From positions 1 to 47,076 of the forward strand of contig URHY01000006.1 of the NCBI GenBank assembly GCA_900547815.1: a stretch of DNA of 47,076 nt, in the 5' to 3' direction. The notes beneath the pieces were generated by a model. That model had not been told where the DNA came from, did not search any database, and saw only the letters and a list, made by a program, of their open reading frames with translations. Each line of letters starts with the position of its first letter. Within the stretch, counting starts at the first letter, position 1. Of the stretch, positions 22,103-31,028 are shown piece by piece. Both the position numbers and the translations under genes were made by a program. This stretch comes from an uncultured Solobacterium sp. GTDB taxonomy: Bacteria > Bacillota_I > Bacilli_A > Erysipelotrichales > Erysipelotrichaceae.

Positions 22103-22786
22103 ATGAAGAAGTTAATTGTTTCAGTGATTAGTACTGTGATGATGATTGAAGCAGGAGTAGCATATAAATCAAATCAAGATGGTTCTGTTCCTGCTGTGGA
22201 AAAGTCTTCTCAAGAAACAATGAGTGTTGAAAAGAAGAAATCAAAAGTTAGTAAACATGAAGATGCTGACAAAGAGAAATCAAAGACAGATGAAATTCAG
22301 GTTAAGGAAGAAAATACAACCAATAAAAGTGATTCAAAAAAAGAGAGTGTTTCTTCTGGCACAAAAAAACAAGATGCTCAAAGTAATGATACTTCAAAGA
22401 GTAATGTGAAATCGGATACAAAAGTAATTGATTCTAGCAATAACAATTCTTCTACTACGAATGATTCAGTACAACAAACCACCTCAAAAGAAGAAACTGT
22501 TGTTGAACCAGCACCTGCACCAGAAACAGTGCAACCAAGTTATGCATGTCCAGGAGGAGTTAATCAAAATGTTTCCTGTGATGTGATTTTAGATAGTAAC
22601 TTCTATTATGCAACGTATGGTTCTATGCCTGAAGCAGAATCAGCAGGTGAATACTATTTGAATGATGTGATGTACATTGGAAATGCCGAAATAACAAATT
22701 ATTCAGTGCAGCCTGTGTATCGAAATGATCATAGTATTGCCTATTACGGATTGAACCTTTGGAGCAATGGAAGTTTGATTCAATAA
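22103..22786 (+). CDS. Secreted or membrane-anchored low-complexity protein (arm 2)
   Basis: The start is ATG 22103 (MKKLIVSVISTVMMIEAGVA) 8 nt after GGAGG. The protein has a hydrophobic N-terminus, a Lys/Ser/Asn-rich linker that cannot be aligned well with arm 1, and the same C-terminal domain (YACPGGVN...SCDVI...NLWSNGSLIQ). One Cys of the arm 1 CYACPGG is Ser here (SYACPGG), leaving two Cys in the domain, which could pair with each other. The fast linker and slow C-domain suggest a surface stalk with a conserved functional tip. No known family. Confidence 0.7.
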   Translation: MKKLIVSVISTVMMIEAGVAYKSNQDGSVPAVEKSSQETMSVEKKKSKVSKHEDADKEKSKTDEIQVKEENTTNKSDSKKESVSSGTKKQDAQSNDTSKSNVKSDTKVIDSSNNNSSTTNDSVQQTTSKEETVVEPAPAPETVQPSYACPGGVNQNVSCDVILDSNFYYATYGSMPEAESAGEYYLNDVMYIGNAEITNYSVQPVYRNDHSIAYYGLNLWSNGSLIQ

Positions 22787-22815
22787 AAAAGGTCTATGAG
22801 AAAAAATCATTTAAT

Positions 22816-22844
22816 TTGTATCTTATTAGTAAAAAGGATATATT
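22816..22844 (+). promoter_or_regulatory. Sigma-A promoter for the structured RNA (arm 2)
   Basis: TTGTAT (22816-22821), a 17-bp spacer and TATATT (22839-22844) lie just upstream of the RNA. The spacer differs from arm 1 at only one position. The promoter is kept although the gene behind the RNA is destroyed. Confidence 0.7.
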
Positions 22845-22850
22845 ATAACT

Positions 22851-22970
22851 GAAGAGTCGGTATGGAGACTATAAACCCATGCCATTGGTCGGAACAAAGA
22901 CCTAAAATTTGTTCCAGTGCAGAGAAAACTGCTAAACATCTTAAAAGGCGAGTAATCGCCTTTTAATTTT
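22851..22970 (+). ncRNA. Structured RNA with interleaved stems (arm 2)
   Basis: Stems are GGTATGG (22859-22865) with CCATGCC (22877-22883); GGTC (22887-22890) with GACC (22899-22902); GGAACAAA (22891-22898) with TTTGTTCC (22908-22915); GCAG (22919-22922) with CTGC (22929-22932); and a terminator TTAAAAGGCGA/TCGCCTTTTAA (22941-22966) plus TTTT. The second and third stems interleave (A-B-A'-B'). The RNA is retained without its former downstream gene, as an antitoxin RNA would be. Confidence 0.7.
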
Positions 22971-22986
22971 AGAAGGAGAGTATTGA

Positions 22987-23080
22987 ATGAATAATATTTC
23001 ATTTAAACAATGGAAATGAAGAAATATTATCTTATGATCATAAAGATATTTATCACTTGATATCAAAAAACTTAATCTAA
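22987..23080 (+). pseudogene. Remnant of the PBECR4-type gene (about 524-bp internal deletion)
   Basis: The first 23 nt match the start of the arm 1 gene (MNNISFK) and the rest matches its last 24 codons (GNE.ILSY.HKDIYHLISKNLI), but the middle is gone. The frame is broken at once (a TGA after 10 codons). The intact gene at 13502-14119 has 618 bp and this remnant 94. The ribosome site AAGGAG remains. Both flanks, the RNA and the adhesin terminator, are kept, so this is a clean deletion of the candidate toxin. Confidence 0.85.
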
Positions 23081-23097
23081 ATGAAATACATTATTTT

Positions 23098-23123
23098 AGC
23101 GAGGAAAAATTCTCGCTTTTTTT
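23098..23123 (+). terminator. Hairpin-terminator in the adhesin leader (arm 2)
   Basis: AGCGAG (23098-23103) and CTCGCT (23112-23117) are followed by a seven-T run, then TTGCAACA and the adhesin ribosome site AAAGGAAAGG. It matches arm 1 at 13458-13484. Confidence 0.7.
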
Positions 23124-23155
23124 GTTGCAACAGCCTAAAGGAAAGGAAAAAGAAT

Positions 23156-25864
23156 ATGAAAAACATATTGAAGAAAGGTAGTAAATTCTTTCTAACAGCA
23201 TTAGTTATTCTCAATTCATTGATGAATACTCTACCGGTACATGCTGAAGAAACGACTACAGATGAAAATGATTTAGATACGATTGTAGAACTAGGAAATG
23301 CAGAAGATGTATTTCCTGATTTGATGCCTCAGTCTGATGGAATCTCATTAACGGATACAACAGGAACAGGCAGTATTTATGCAATGATCCATATTGCCAA
23401 TCAGTATGGATTTGATTATGTACAGCAATTGTATGTTGGGGATAAGACAGTATTCTGTATTGAACCTATGCAGCTTTTTACAGAAGGCTTGGATTATCAT
23501 CAGGATACTGCAAAATGGGATGAATTATCTGAACAAACGCGTCAGAATATCTGGGGAATCAATTATTACGGATACAGTTATTCTGGTCATCAAACAGAAA
23601 AATACTATGTCGCAACTCAGGTTATGATTTGGCAGGCAGTGACTGGAACTTGGTATCAGCCTTACTATACAGATGGAACAACCGTTTATGATATTTCAAA
23701 TGAGGTAGCAGTCATCAACAATTTACGTGCTCAGCCTCAAGGCAGACCGTCATTCAATAATCAAACAATCAAGATGGGATTGAATACACCTGTCACTTTG
23801 ACGGACACAAAAGGGACTTTATCAAATTACTCAATCACAAATTCAAATGGGATTCGTGCTTCTGTAAATGGAAACAATCTTACAGTAGCTATCACATCTG
23901 AAAATTATGATAAGAGTATTACTTTTTCACGTAATTTTACAGCACGTGATGTGAATGTCATTTATGGATCAGCTGGCTATCAAAGAGTCATTTATTTAGC
24001 ATCCAGGCGAGATCCTTCTCCAAACTTTAAATTAAATTTCGATTTGATGCATGCAGATATTGAAGTTGAAAAACAGGATTCTCAAACAGGTACTAAGACT
24101 CAAGGGGATGCTACATTTAATGGAGCTACATTTGCGATTAAAGATACAAGTGGAAATGTACTTGAAACCATCACAACAAATGGATCAAAAGCTAAATCAA
24201 AAAAATATCCAGTTGGAACAACTTTGAATGTATGTGAGGTTACTTCTCCTGAAGGATATTTAACTAATAGTTCATGTAATACAGTAGAACTCAAATATTC
24301 AGGTGATAATACACCTAGTATATTCTCTACGACAGTTAAAGACCAGGTTATTAAGGGTCGTATTGAAATTGCGAAAACGATTGATAAAGAGAAATATGGA
24401 TTATTCCAAAGCAATGTTCAAAAGCCTGGTGAAGGATTTAAATTTGACATTATTTTAAAATCGACAGGTAAAGTCGTATCAACATTGACTACGGATGAAG
24501 ATGGATCTGTACATTTACCTTCTCCATTAAAGTATGGTGAATATAAATTGGTGGAGATCAAAGCACCTCATGGCTATGTATTAAAAGATACAGAAATCCC
24601 AATCAATGTAGATGGTTCTAGCACAGAAATTTTTATGAATTTTGATAACAAAACACAAAAAGGTCAGGTCTATGTGGAAAAGACAGGTGAGATGTTGTCA
24701 GGAGCAAAAGAATCTGAAACAGATTATGGAACTTTATATACTCCTGAATACAAAGAAAAATATTTATCAGGTGTTACGTATGAAATTACAGCACGTGAAG
24801 ATATTGTAACCCCAGAAGGAACTGTATGGTTCCACAAAGGAGATGTAGTTGATACATTTACAACAGGGGATGGTGTAACAACTTCAGCTTTACTTCAATT
24901 AGGTAAATATTCTATTAAAGAAACAGCAACACAAACTGGTTTTGTGTTAGATGGAAACACATATGGTTTTGATATTGAATATGCAGGTCAGATGATTGAT
25001 GTTGTTGAAATCAAACAGTCTTATGTAAATGAAAGACAGAAATTAGATTTGCAGATTACTAAAACATTTGAAGATGAAGATAAGGATGCATATAAAGATG
25101 TTGTCTTTGGTGTATATTCTAAAAATGATATTACTTTAAATGACAAAGTGATTATTCCTGCAGATGGATTGGTTGGAACATTAACGATTGATGAAGATGG
25201 TAAGAACATTGAACAGTTGGATCTTCCAACAGGCGAATATTATGTTAAGGAATTGGAAACAAATGTAGGCTTTAAATTGGATGAAGAAAAGCATGACTTT
25301 ATTTTCGATTATGATGCAGATACAACTAAACCTACTGTAACAGTTTCAATGGATCTTTATAATGAAAAACGTCGTTTAGAATTGGATGTCAATAAAGTGG
25401 ATAAAGATCATCATGATCATTTCTTGAATGGAGCAATTTTTGAAGTATATGATAAGACAGCAGATGCTTATGTTACTACTTTAGCAAGTGGTCAATTGAT
25501 GATTACTGGAGAAGAAAAAGATGAAGAGTATGAAATCTCTAAAAAAGAAGACTTTTCTAAAGTTATCAAGACAGTAAAAACAGATGAAAACAAACAGATT
25601 GTTTTAGATATTGATGATGGTACTTATTATTCTAGAAAAGTTGGAGATGACAAGGTAACAAAGCATATTGTAAAAGACGGTAAAGCAGTGCTTTCTGATG
25701 CAATTTATGGTCATGAATATGAATTTAAGGAAATCAAAGCTCCAACTTCTTATCAATTAGCTGATAAATCTAAAGCTTATAAAGTAGAGGCGGATGAGGA
25801 AACCGATACAATTATTTATTATTTTGAAAATGCACGTATCGTTGTTCCAAATACAGGGGTATAA
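23156..25864 (+). CDS. Thioester-domain adhesin with CnaB/SpaA repeats (arm 2)
   Basis: The start is ATG 23156 (MKNILKKGSKFFLTALVIL), after GGAAAGG; the longer frame begins in the terminator. The 902-residue product has a signal peptide, a thioester domain (TVFCIEPMQLF, VATQVMIWQ), CnaB-type modules and the same abrupt end VVPNTGV. It is about 102 residues shorter than arm 1: after STLTTDEDG it jumps to SVHLPSPLKYG, so exactly one CnaB period is missing. The mature N-terminus (about 30-80) is the most variable part. The sortase follows after 5 bp. Confidence 0.88.
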   Translation: MKNILKKGSKFFLTALVILNSLMNTLPVHAEETTTDENDLDTIVELGNAEDVFPDLMPQSDGISLTDTTGTGSIYAMIHIANQYGFDYVQQLYVGDKTVFCIEPMQLFTEGLDYHQDTAKWDELSEQTRQNIWGINYYGYSYSGHQTEKYYVATQVMIWQAVTGTWYQPYYTDGTTVYDISNEVAVINNLRAQPQGRPSFNNQTIKMGLNTPVTLTDTKGTLSNYSITNSNGIRASVNGNNLTVAITSENYDKSITFSRNFTARDVNVIYGSAGYQRVIYLASRRDPSPNFKLNFDLMHADIEVEKQDSQTGTKTQGDATFNGATFAIKDTSGNVLETITTNGSKAKSKKYPVGTTLNVCEVTSPEGYLTNSSCNTVELKYSGDNTPSIFSTTVKDQVIKGRIEIAKTIDKEKYGLFQSNVQKPGEGFKFDIILKSTGKVVSTLTTDEDGSVHLPSPLKYGEYKLVEIKAPHGYVLKDTEIPINVDGSSTEIFMNFDNKTQKGQVYVEKTGEMLSGAKESETDYGTLYTPEYKEKYLSGVTYEITAREDIVTPEGTVWFHKGDVVDTFTTGDGVTTSALLQLGKYSIKETATQTGFVLDGNTYGFDIEYAGQMIDVVEIKQSYVNERQKLDLQITKTFEDEDKDAYKDVVFGVYSKNDITLNDKVIIPADGLVGTLTIDEDGKNIEQLDLPTGEYYVKELETNVGFKLDEEKHDFIFDYDADTTKPTVTVSMDLYNEKRRLELDVNKVDKDHHDHFLNGAIFEVYDKTADAYVTTLASGQLMITGEEKDEEYEISKKEDFSKVIKTVKTDENKQIVLDIDDGTYYSRKVGDDKVTKHIVKDGKAVLSDAIYGHEYEFKEIKAPTSYQLADKSKAYKVEADEETDTIIYYFENARIVVPNTGV

Positions 25865-25869
25865 ATAGT

Positions 25870-26619
25870 ATGAAACATAAAAGAATAAAAATAGCAGCTG
25901 CACTAGTTGTAGTGGGATTGATTGGTGGAGTTATCTACAATCAGGTTACTGCAAAGAAATCTTATGACTATTCGGATTATTATGTAGAAACAAAAACGAC
26001 TAAAAAAGAATCAAATAAAGAGAATGAGGAAGCTTCTGAAAAGGAGCTTTCTTTATCTTTGTTGAAAAAAACAAATAAAGATGTTGTGGGTATTTTAGAA
26101 TTTGATGATCGAATTATTTATGAGCCGATTGTACAAGCTCCAAATAATGATTATTACGTTCGTAAAAATATCAATAAAGAATATGCCAATGCCGGAATAC
26201 CATTTGTATCGGCAGATGGAAATATAGATTCAAAAAATGTTGTAATCTATGGTCATTCTAGTAAATGGGATAACATTATTTTTACACCTTTGATGAGTTA
26301 TATAGATCAGAACTATTATAAAAAGCATGATACATTTAAATTCATTACAGAAGATGAAACTAGAATATATCAGATTTTTGGAGTGATGAATATTGATTTA
26401 AATGACTTGAATGATTCTTTAGAATTTACTCAAACAGGATGGGATTCAACAAATTCATTTAATGCATTTATATCAGATTCCATTAATAGGGGATTGTATA
26501 AAACTGGTGTTTCAGTAAATAAAGAAGATCGATTAATGACTTTGGTTACTTGTGACACAAGAGATAACAATAAGAGAATTGTAATTCTAGCTAAATTGGT
26601 TAATATAGTAACTGTTTAA
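25870..26619 (+). CDS. Class B sortase (arm 2)
   Basis: The 249-residue enzyme has an N-terminal anchor (about 7-25), His129 (IYGHSSK), Cys228 (TLVTCDTR) and Arg236 (NKRIVIL). It is intact and close to the arm 1 sortase; the C-terminal end (LVNIVTV) differs, which may reflect a recombination point where cargo was joined. It directly follows the adhesin gene and should act on it. A truncated third copy of its 3' two thirds lies at 30354-30848. Confidence 0.9.
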   Translation: MKHKRIKIAAALVVVGLIGGVIYNQVTAKKSYDYSDYYVETKTTKKESNKENEEASEKELSLSLLKKTNKDVVGILEFDDRIIYEPIVQAPNNDYYVRKNINKEYANAGIPFVSADGNIDSKNVVIYGHSSKWDNIIFTPLMSYIDQNYYKKHDTFKFITEDETRIYQIFGVMNIDLNDLNDSLEFTQTGWDSTNSFNAFISDSINRGLYKTGVSVNKEDRLMTLVTCDTRDNNKRIVILAKLVNIVTV

Positions 26620-26684
26620 AAACTAAGGTGTATGATATTATTTAGCAAGATAAATCGGAATTTTTATGTGTAAAGGAGAAACGA

Positions 26685-27203
26685 ATGAAATTACTTGTGA
26701 TAGATATACAAAAAGGAATAACAGATAGCAGACTTTTTAATTTTGATGAATTTATTGATAATACTTCAAGAATTATACAAGCAGCTAGAGATAATCAAAT
26801 AGAGGTTATCTATTTTCAGCATGATGATGGACCAGGAACGGGATTTTCAATCGGCGATGAAGAATTCGAGATTGCAGAACAGGTGCATCCAAGGGAAGAT
26901 GAAAAGATATTTACAAAAAATATCAATAGTTGTTTCGGAAATAAAGATTTTACAGATTATGTTAAAGATGAAAATACATTAATGATAGTTGGGTTACAGA
27001 CAAATTTCTGTATAGATGCAACTGTGAAATCTGCTTTTGAAAGAGGATATAAAGTAATTGTTCCACAAGAGGCAAATTCAACGTTTGATAACGACTATAT
27101 GTCTGGAGAAGAAACCTATAAATATTACAATGATATGATGTGGCCAAAGAGATTTGCTACATGTGTATCTGTTGATGAGGCAATTAAGTTGATGCAAAGT
27201 TAA
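26685..27203 (+). CDS. Isochorismatase-family cysteine hydrolase (cargo)
   Basis: The 172-residue protein has the family triad Asp7 (LLVIDIQ), Lys78 (IFTKNINSCF) and Cys109 (GLQTNFCIDAT). Members hydrolyse isochorismate, nicotinamide or other amides; the substrate here cannot be told. It is the first cargo gene after the arm 2 sortase, with AAAGGAGA upstream and a 10-bp gap to the methyltransferase frame. It has no counterpart in arm 1. No link with conjugation is evident, so it looks like passenger metabolism. Confidence 0.85.
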   Translation: MKLLVIDIQKGITDSRLFNFDEFIDNTSRIIQAARDNQIEVIYFQHDDGPGTGFSIGDEEFEIAEQVHPREDEKIFTKNINSCFGNKDFTDYVKDENTLMIVGLQTNFCIDATVKSAFERGYKVIVPQEANSTFDNDYMSGEETYKYYNDMMWPKRFATCVSVDEAIKLMQS

Positions 27204-27228
27204 ATTAGAAGTTATGGAGGGAGTAAAT

Positions 27229-27843
27229 ATGCTAGATAAAAAAGAGTTTGATCTTTGGGCAGATGGTTACGACAAAACTGTCGGCATTTCTGATGAGAAA
27301 AACACATATCCTTTTGCTGGTTACAAAAAGGTACTTGGATTCATTTTTCAGACTATAATGAAAACTGAAAATGCTATTGTTTTGGATATTGGGTTCGGGA
27401 CAGGTACATTAACAACAAAGCTATATGAGCAAGGATGTTCCATATATGGACAGGACTTTTCATCTAGGATGATTGAGTTGGCATCTGAGAAAATGCCCAA
27501 TGCACATTTATATCAGGGGGACTTTTCAAAAGGGCTTGTCGAACCGTTGCGTAACTTTCGATATGATTATATTGTTGCGACATACTCTTTGCATCATTTG
27601 ACGGATGCACAAAAGAATGACTTCCTTTTAGACTTGCGTAACTACTTGAAGGAAAATGGTAAAATTATAATTGGTGATGTTGCCTTTGAAACACGAAAGG
27701 ATTTAGAACAGTGTAAATTGAAGGCAAGAGACACATGGGATAATGATGAAATCTACTTTGTCGTTGAAGAACTGAGAAAAGAATTTCCGGATCTTTCATT
27801 TACACAAATGTCCGATTGCTCAGGAGTCCTGATTTTAGACTGA
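27229..27843 (+). CDS. Class I SAM-dependent methyltransferase (cargo)
   Basis: The start is ATG 27229 (MLDKKEFDLWADGYDKTVGI), after GGAGGG; the longer frame starts within that site. The motif I glycine-rich loop VLDIGFGTGT (51-60), an acidic motif II, and IVATYSLHHLTDAQKNDFL support a Methyltransf_11/25-type fold. The 204-residue product resembles small-molecule methyltransferases rather than DNA methylases; no DPPY-type motif is seen. It forms a likely operon with the hydrolase before it and the 118-residue protein after it. Confidence 0.85.
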   Translation: MLDKKEFDLWADGYDKTVGISDEKNTYPFAGYKKVLGFIFQTIMKTENAIVLDIGFGTGTLTTKLYEQGCSIYGQDFSSRMIELASEKMPNAHLYQGDFSKGLVEPLRNFRYDYIVATYSLHHLTDAQKNDFLLDLRNYLKENGKIIIGDVAFETRKDLEQCKLKARDTWDNDEIYFVVEELRKEFPDLSFTQMSDCSGVLILD

Positions 27844-27856
27844 CAAATTCCAGTTT

Positions 27857-28213
27857 GTGGATGAATGGATTGATAAAATAATGAACATTAAACAACAAGA
27901 AGTGGCTCAAATGAATATGGTGGAATGGTTATCAGATTCGCAAGAATTAGGTAAAAAGCCATCTAAAATTGAATTTGTTAAAAAATTTGAATTGTATGAG
28001 ATGCATTATTATATTTTTAAATTTAAGAGAAGTGTGTTTACTTCATGGCTTGTTGGGGTTAGTGGCGGTTATGTAGATAATGATCTTGTACCGTGCGGAC
28101 ATACTTTCAGTGATATGAAAAAATATAATGCAACTACTGCGCAAAATGATTGTATTGGTATGATAGAAAGAATTCGTTCTTATTGGATGGAACAAGCAAA
28201 AAGCTACACGTAG
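27857..28213 (+). CDS. Hypothetical cargo protein, 118 aa
   Basis: The frame starts with GTG at 27857, 13 bp after the methyltransferase stop, without a strong ribosome site, so the N-terminus may be shortened. It contains FELYEMHYYIFKFKRSVFTS, WLVGVSGGYVDND and ERIRSYWMEQAKS. The pattern looks like a compact soluble domain with one CGH. I have seen similar small accessory proteins but cannot name a family. Function is unknown. Confidence 0.6.
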   Translation: MDEWIDKIMNIKQQEVAQMNMVEWLSDSQELGKKPSKIEFVKKFELYEMHYYIFKFKRSVFTSWLVGVSGGYVDNDLVPCGHTFSDMKKYNATTAQNDCIGMIERIRSYWMEQAKSYT

Positions 28214-28306
28214 CAATAATATTTACTTTCTTACTATGAAATTTTGATTGCTTTATAGTATTTTTTTGATTGTTAAAAGAATTCTATGTCATAATTTTTA
28301 TAAAGG

Positions 28307-29689
28307 TTGGTGGATATCTTGGAAATTAAAAATATAATTGGTGAAACAACAGAATATGATAAAAAGTTAAAATTAGAAGTTAAAAAACCTAAAAGCTGGT
28401 GTAAAAGCATCAGTGCTTTTGCGAATACTTTAGGAGGTTTCTTAATCTTTGGAATTTCAGATGATAATCAAATCGTTGGTTTAGAAACTCCGGATAAAGA
28501 TGCTGAACTTATCAGCGAAATCATTAAAACAAGATTAAATCCGATTCCAGAGTTTAAAATTTCTTTTCATACTGAAGATGGAAATGTTCTTTTAATTGTT
28601 CAGGTATTCAAAGGAGAAGAAACACCTTACTATTATTCAGGAGACGGATTACTTGAAGCTTATGTTCGTATTGGTAATGAAAGTGCAAAAGCGTCTCCTA
28701 TCGAATTAAAACGCCTTGTTTTAAGAGGGCGCAACACAACATTTGATTCTCAAAATTCAATGTATAAAGTTGAAGATTATGCCTTTTCTAAACTCAGAGA
28801 AAGATATAAAAAATGGACAGGCAATAGTTTTGACGAAAAAGATCTTGTTTCATTTGGACTAGCAACCGAAGATGGTTATCTTACAAATGCAGGTGCTTTA
28901 ATTGCGGATGAAAGTCCAATTCGCTATTCGAGAATCTTTTGTACACGTTGGAATGGGTTGAATAAAAGCGGAGGTACTTTCGATGCATTAGATGATGCTG
29001 AATATGAAGGCAGTGTTATTTCTTTAATAGACAATGGTGAAGCCTTCATTAAAAGAAATGCCAAAATGATGTGGAAAAAGACAGCAAATTCTAGAGAAGA
29101 AATGCCAGAATATGTGGAACGTAGTTACCACGAAGCACTAGTTAATGCCATAGTTCATAGAGATTATTTGATAAATGGCAGTGAAGTTCACATTGATATG
29201 TATGATGATCGTTTGGAAATTTATTCTCCAGGTGGCATGCCAGATGGCTCTAACATCCAAGAAAGAGATCCCGTAACAGTACCATCCACTCGAAGAAATC
29301 CAGTATTAGCAGATGTATTTAATCGGCTTGGATATATGGAACGTAAAGGCAGTGGATTTGCAAAAATCTTAGATAATTATGCTTTTCAAGTGAACTATAC
29401 TGATGAAAAGAAACCCTATTTCAGATCCGATAGATACCAATTTACTGTTATTATGCCAAATTTAAATTATCGTGGCACTCAAGATGGCACTCAAGATGGC
29501 ACTCAAGATGGCACTCAAGATTTTGATACACTAATAATGAATATGATTGAAGAAAACAATAAAATCAGTGCAAAAATCATGGCCGAAAAATTAGGTGTCA
29601 GTTTAAGAACAGTTCGACGCCTCATTAAAGAAAATGATCAAATTGAATATGTGGGACATGGATTTAGCGGATATTGGAAAATTAAATAG
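28307..29689 (+). CDS. AlbA/Schlafen-type ATP-binding regulator with HTH (cargo)
   Basis: The N-terminal AlbA_2 domain (KLEVKKPKSWCKSISAFANT then LGGFLIFGISDDNQIVGLE) is followed by a GHKL-like part (SYHEALVNAIVHRDYLINGS, LEIYSPGGMPDG, RRNPVLADVFNRLGYMERKG) and a C-terminal helix-turn-helix (AEKLGVSLRTVRRLIKEND). Such proteins are called RecG-like or divergent AAA-4 proteins and are often regulators or defence-linked. A 12-bp repeat coding GTQD four times forms the linker before the HTH. The start may be TTG 28307 or TTG 28319; neither has an ideal ribosome site. Confidence 0.82.
   Translation: MVDILEIKNIIGETTEYDKKLKLEVKKPKSWCKSISAFANTLGGFLIFGISDDNQIVGLETPDKDAELISEIIKTRLNPIPEFKISFHTEDGNVLLIVQVFKGEETPYYYSGDGLLEAYVRIGNESAKASPIELKRLVLRGRNTTFDSQNSMYKVEDYAFSKLRERYKKWTGNSFDEKDLVSFGLATEDGYLTNAGALIADESPIRYSRIFCTRWNGLNKSGGTFDALDDAEYEGSVISLIDNGEAFIKRNAKMMWKKTANSREEMPEYVERSYHEALVNAIVHRDYLINGSEVHIDMYDDRLEIYSPGGMPDGSNIQERDPVTVPSTRRNPVLADVFNRLGYMERKGSGFAKILDNYAFQVNYTDEKKPYFRSDRYQFTVIMPNLNYRGTQDGTQDGTQDGTQDFDTLIMNMIEENNKISAKIMAEKLGVSLRTVRRLIKENDQIEYVGHGFSGYWKIK
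29474..29521 (+). repeat. 12-bp tandem repeat, four copies, coding (GTQD)4
   Basis: GGCACTCAAGAT is repeated four times without a mismatch. It keeps the frame and makes a flexible linker between the ATPase-like part and the HTH of the AlbA-type protein. Perfect copies suggest recent or ongoing slippage, so linker length may vary between cells. Confidence 0.85.
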
Positions 29690-29713
29690 TTTCCTAGAAA
29701 GAAGTGATTTTAT

Positions 29714-30211
29714 TTGACACATATACGTTGTCCTCATTGTGGTCATGAAACGGCAAAAAATTGTTTATGGAATTCCAAAAATGACTACTCAACTTCAAAA
29801 AGATATAGATAATCATAAAATTTATTTAGTACGTGGTAAAAAGATGCCACCTCCAAGGCGATATTGTTTTCATTGTCATAAAGATGTTTGTTATTCATTT
29901 TTACCTATTGATGAAACTTCTACTACTTCAGTTGAATCTGAAATGGGTGGTTTTTATGAAGGATATCAAAAGATTGTTGTAAAAAAGATTAAAGATCGGT
30001 TTGTTGATTCTTATTCAGATTCTATTGGTACTTTAGAATGCGAAACAAGTATTGATTTAACTGAAAAGGAATATAAGAAGTTTATCCATAATATATATCC
30101 TACATTAAAGAATGGAATGAAAACTATGATGATTTAGATATTTGTGATGAAACAACCTGGTCTATCATTATAAAAGCAATTAACAGTTTAGGTTTACCTG
30201 AGCTTCGATAA
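29714..30211 (+). pseudogene. Zinc-ribbon protein gene with two frameshifts
   Basis: From TTG 29714 the frame reads MTHIRCPHCGHETAK, a zinc-ribbon start. At the A-run 29756-29761 the coding frame moves by one and continues as IVYGIPKMTTQLQKDIDNHK...YCFHCHKDVCYSF, which supplies the second CxxC. A second shift near 30100-30110 leads to KEWNENYDDLDICDETTWSI and ends at TAA 30211. The joined product of about 165 residues would be one zinc-ribbon protein. Either the gene is dead or sequence errors or slippage occur. It is followed by the cargo-type terminator. Confidence 0.7.
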
Positions 30212-30240
30212 GCATTAGCACTTCAGCTAGTGCTTTTCTT
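30211..30240 (+). terminator. Cargo-type terminator after the zinc-ribbon gene
   Basis: AGCATTAGC (30211-30219) pairs with GCTAGTGCT (30226-30234, one G-U), followed by TTTCTTT. Sequence and position resemble the hairpins before ardC in both arms (AGCATTAC.../GTAGTGCTTTTCTTT), which suggests it is a duplicated copy that marks the end of a cargo block. Confidence 0.65.
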
Positions 30241-30353
30241 TAATCAAGTGAGCAACATGATGTTCACACTATTAGAAATTAAAAGGATCATTCTATTATC
30301 GAAAAATGAATATTTACCAAAAATCGGGAATAGAATAATGACAGAACCCACTA

Positions 30354-30848
30354 ATTGTACAAGCTCCAAATAATGATTATTACGTTCGTAAAAATATCAA
30401 CAAAGAATATGCGAAGGCCGGAATACCATTTGCATCGGCAGATGGAAATATAGATTCAAAAAATGTTGTGATCTATGGCCATTCTAGTAAATGGGATAAC
30501 ATTATTTTTACACCTTTAATGAGTTATACGGATCAGAACTATTATAAAAAGCATGATACATTTAAGTTTATTACTGAAGATGAAACTAGAACATATCAGA
30601 TTTTTGGAGTAATGAATGTTGATTTAAATGACTTGAATGATTCTTTAGAATTTACACAAACAGAATGGGATTCAACAAGTTCATTTAATGCATTTATATC
30701 AGATTCCATTAATAGAGGATTGTATAAGCCTGGTGTTTCAACAAATAAAGAAGATCGATTAATGACTTTGGTTACTTGTGATACAAGAGGTAACAATAAG
30801 AGAATTGTAATTCTAGCTAAATTGGTTGATACATCAAATAATGCTTGA
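30354..30848 (+). pseudogene. Third sortase copy, 5'-truncated
   Basis: From 30354 the frame matches the class B sortase from IVQAPNNDYYVRKN to the end and keeps IYGHSSK, TLVTCDTR and NNKRIVIL, but the membrane anchor and about 90 N-terminal residues are missing and an in-frame TGA precedes it. The 3' end (LVDTSNNA) differs from both other sortases. It separates two cargo blocks and is probably a scar of homologous recombination between sortase genes. An internal ATG at 30468 would give a 126-residue product without the fold's first half. Confidence 0.85.
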
Positions 30849-31028
30849 GTTTATTAATTTTGTACAATCTATCAATAAATTTCATAGATAAATCTTTTTT
30901 TGCATAATAATTATTGTTATATGTTATGATTGGCTTGCAGGTGATATTAATATTATCTACAATAATTAAAATAACTTATTAACATATATTTAAAAATTAT
31001 ATATAGATGAAGTTTTTGGAGAGAGTCT

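Noticed and set aside
29474..29521. CRISPR-like repeat array
   Set aside because: Units are 12 bp, contiguous and without spacers, in frame inside a gene. No CRISPR array is seen anywhere in the window.
30468..30848. A functional short sortase from the internal ATG
   Set aside because: It would lack the membrane anchor and the first beta strands of the fold; the sequence is better explained as a 5'-truncated duplicate.
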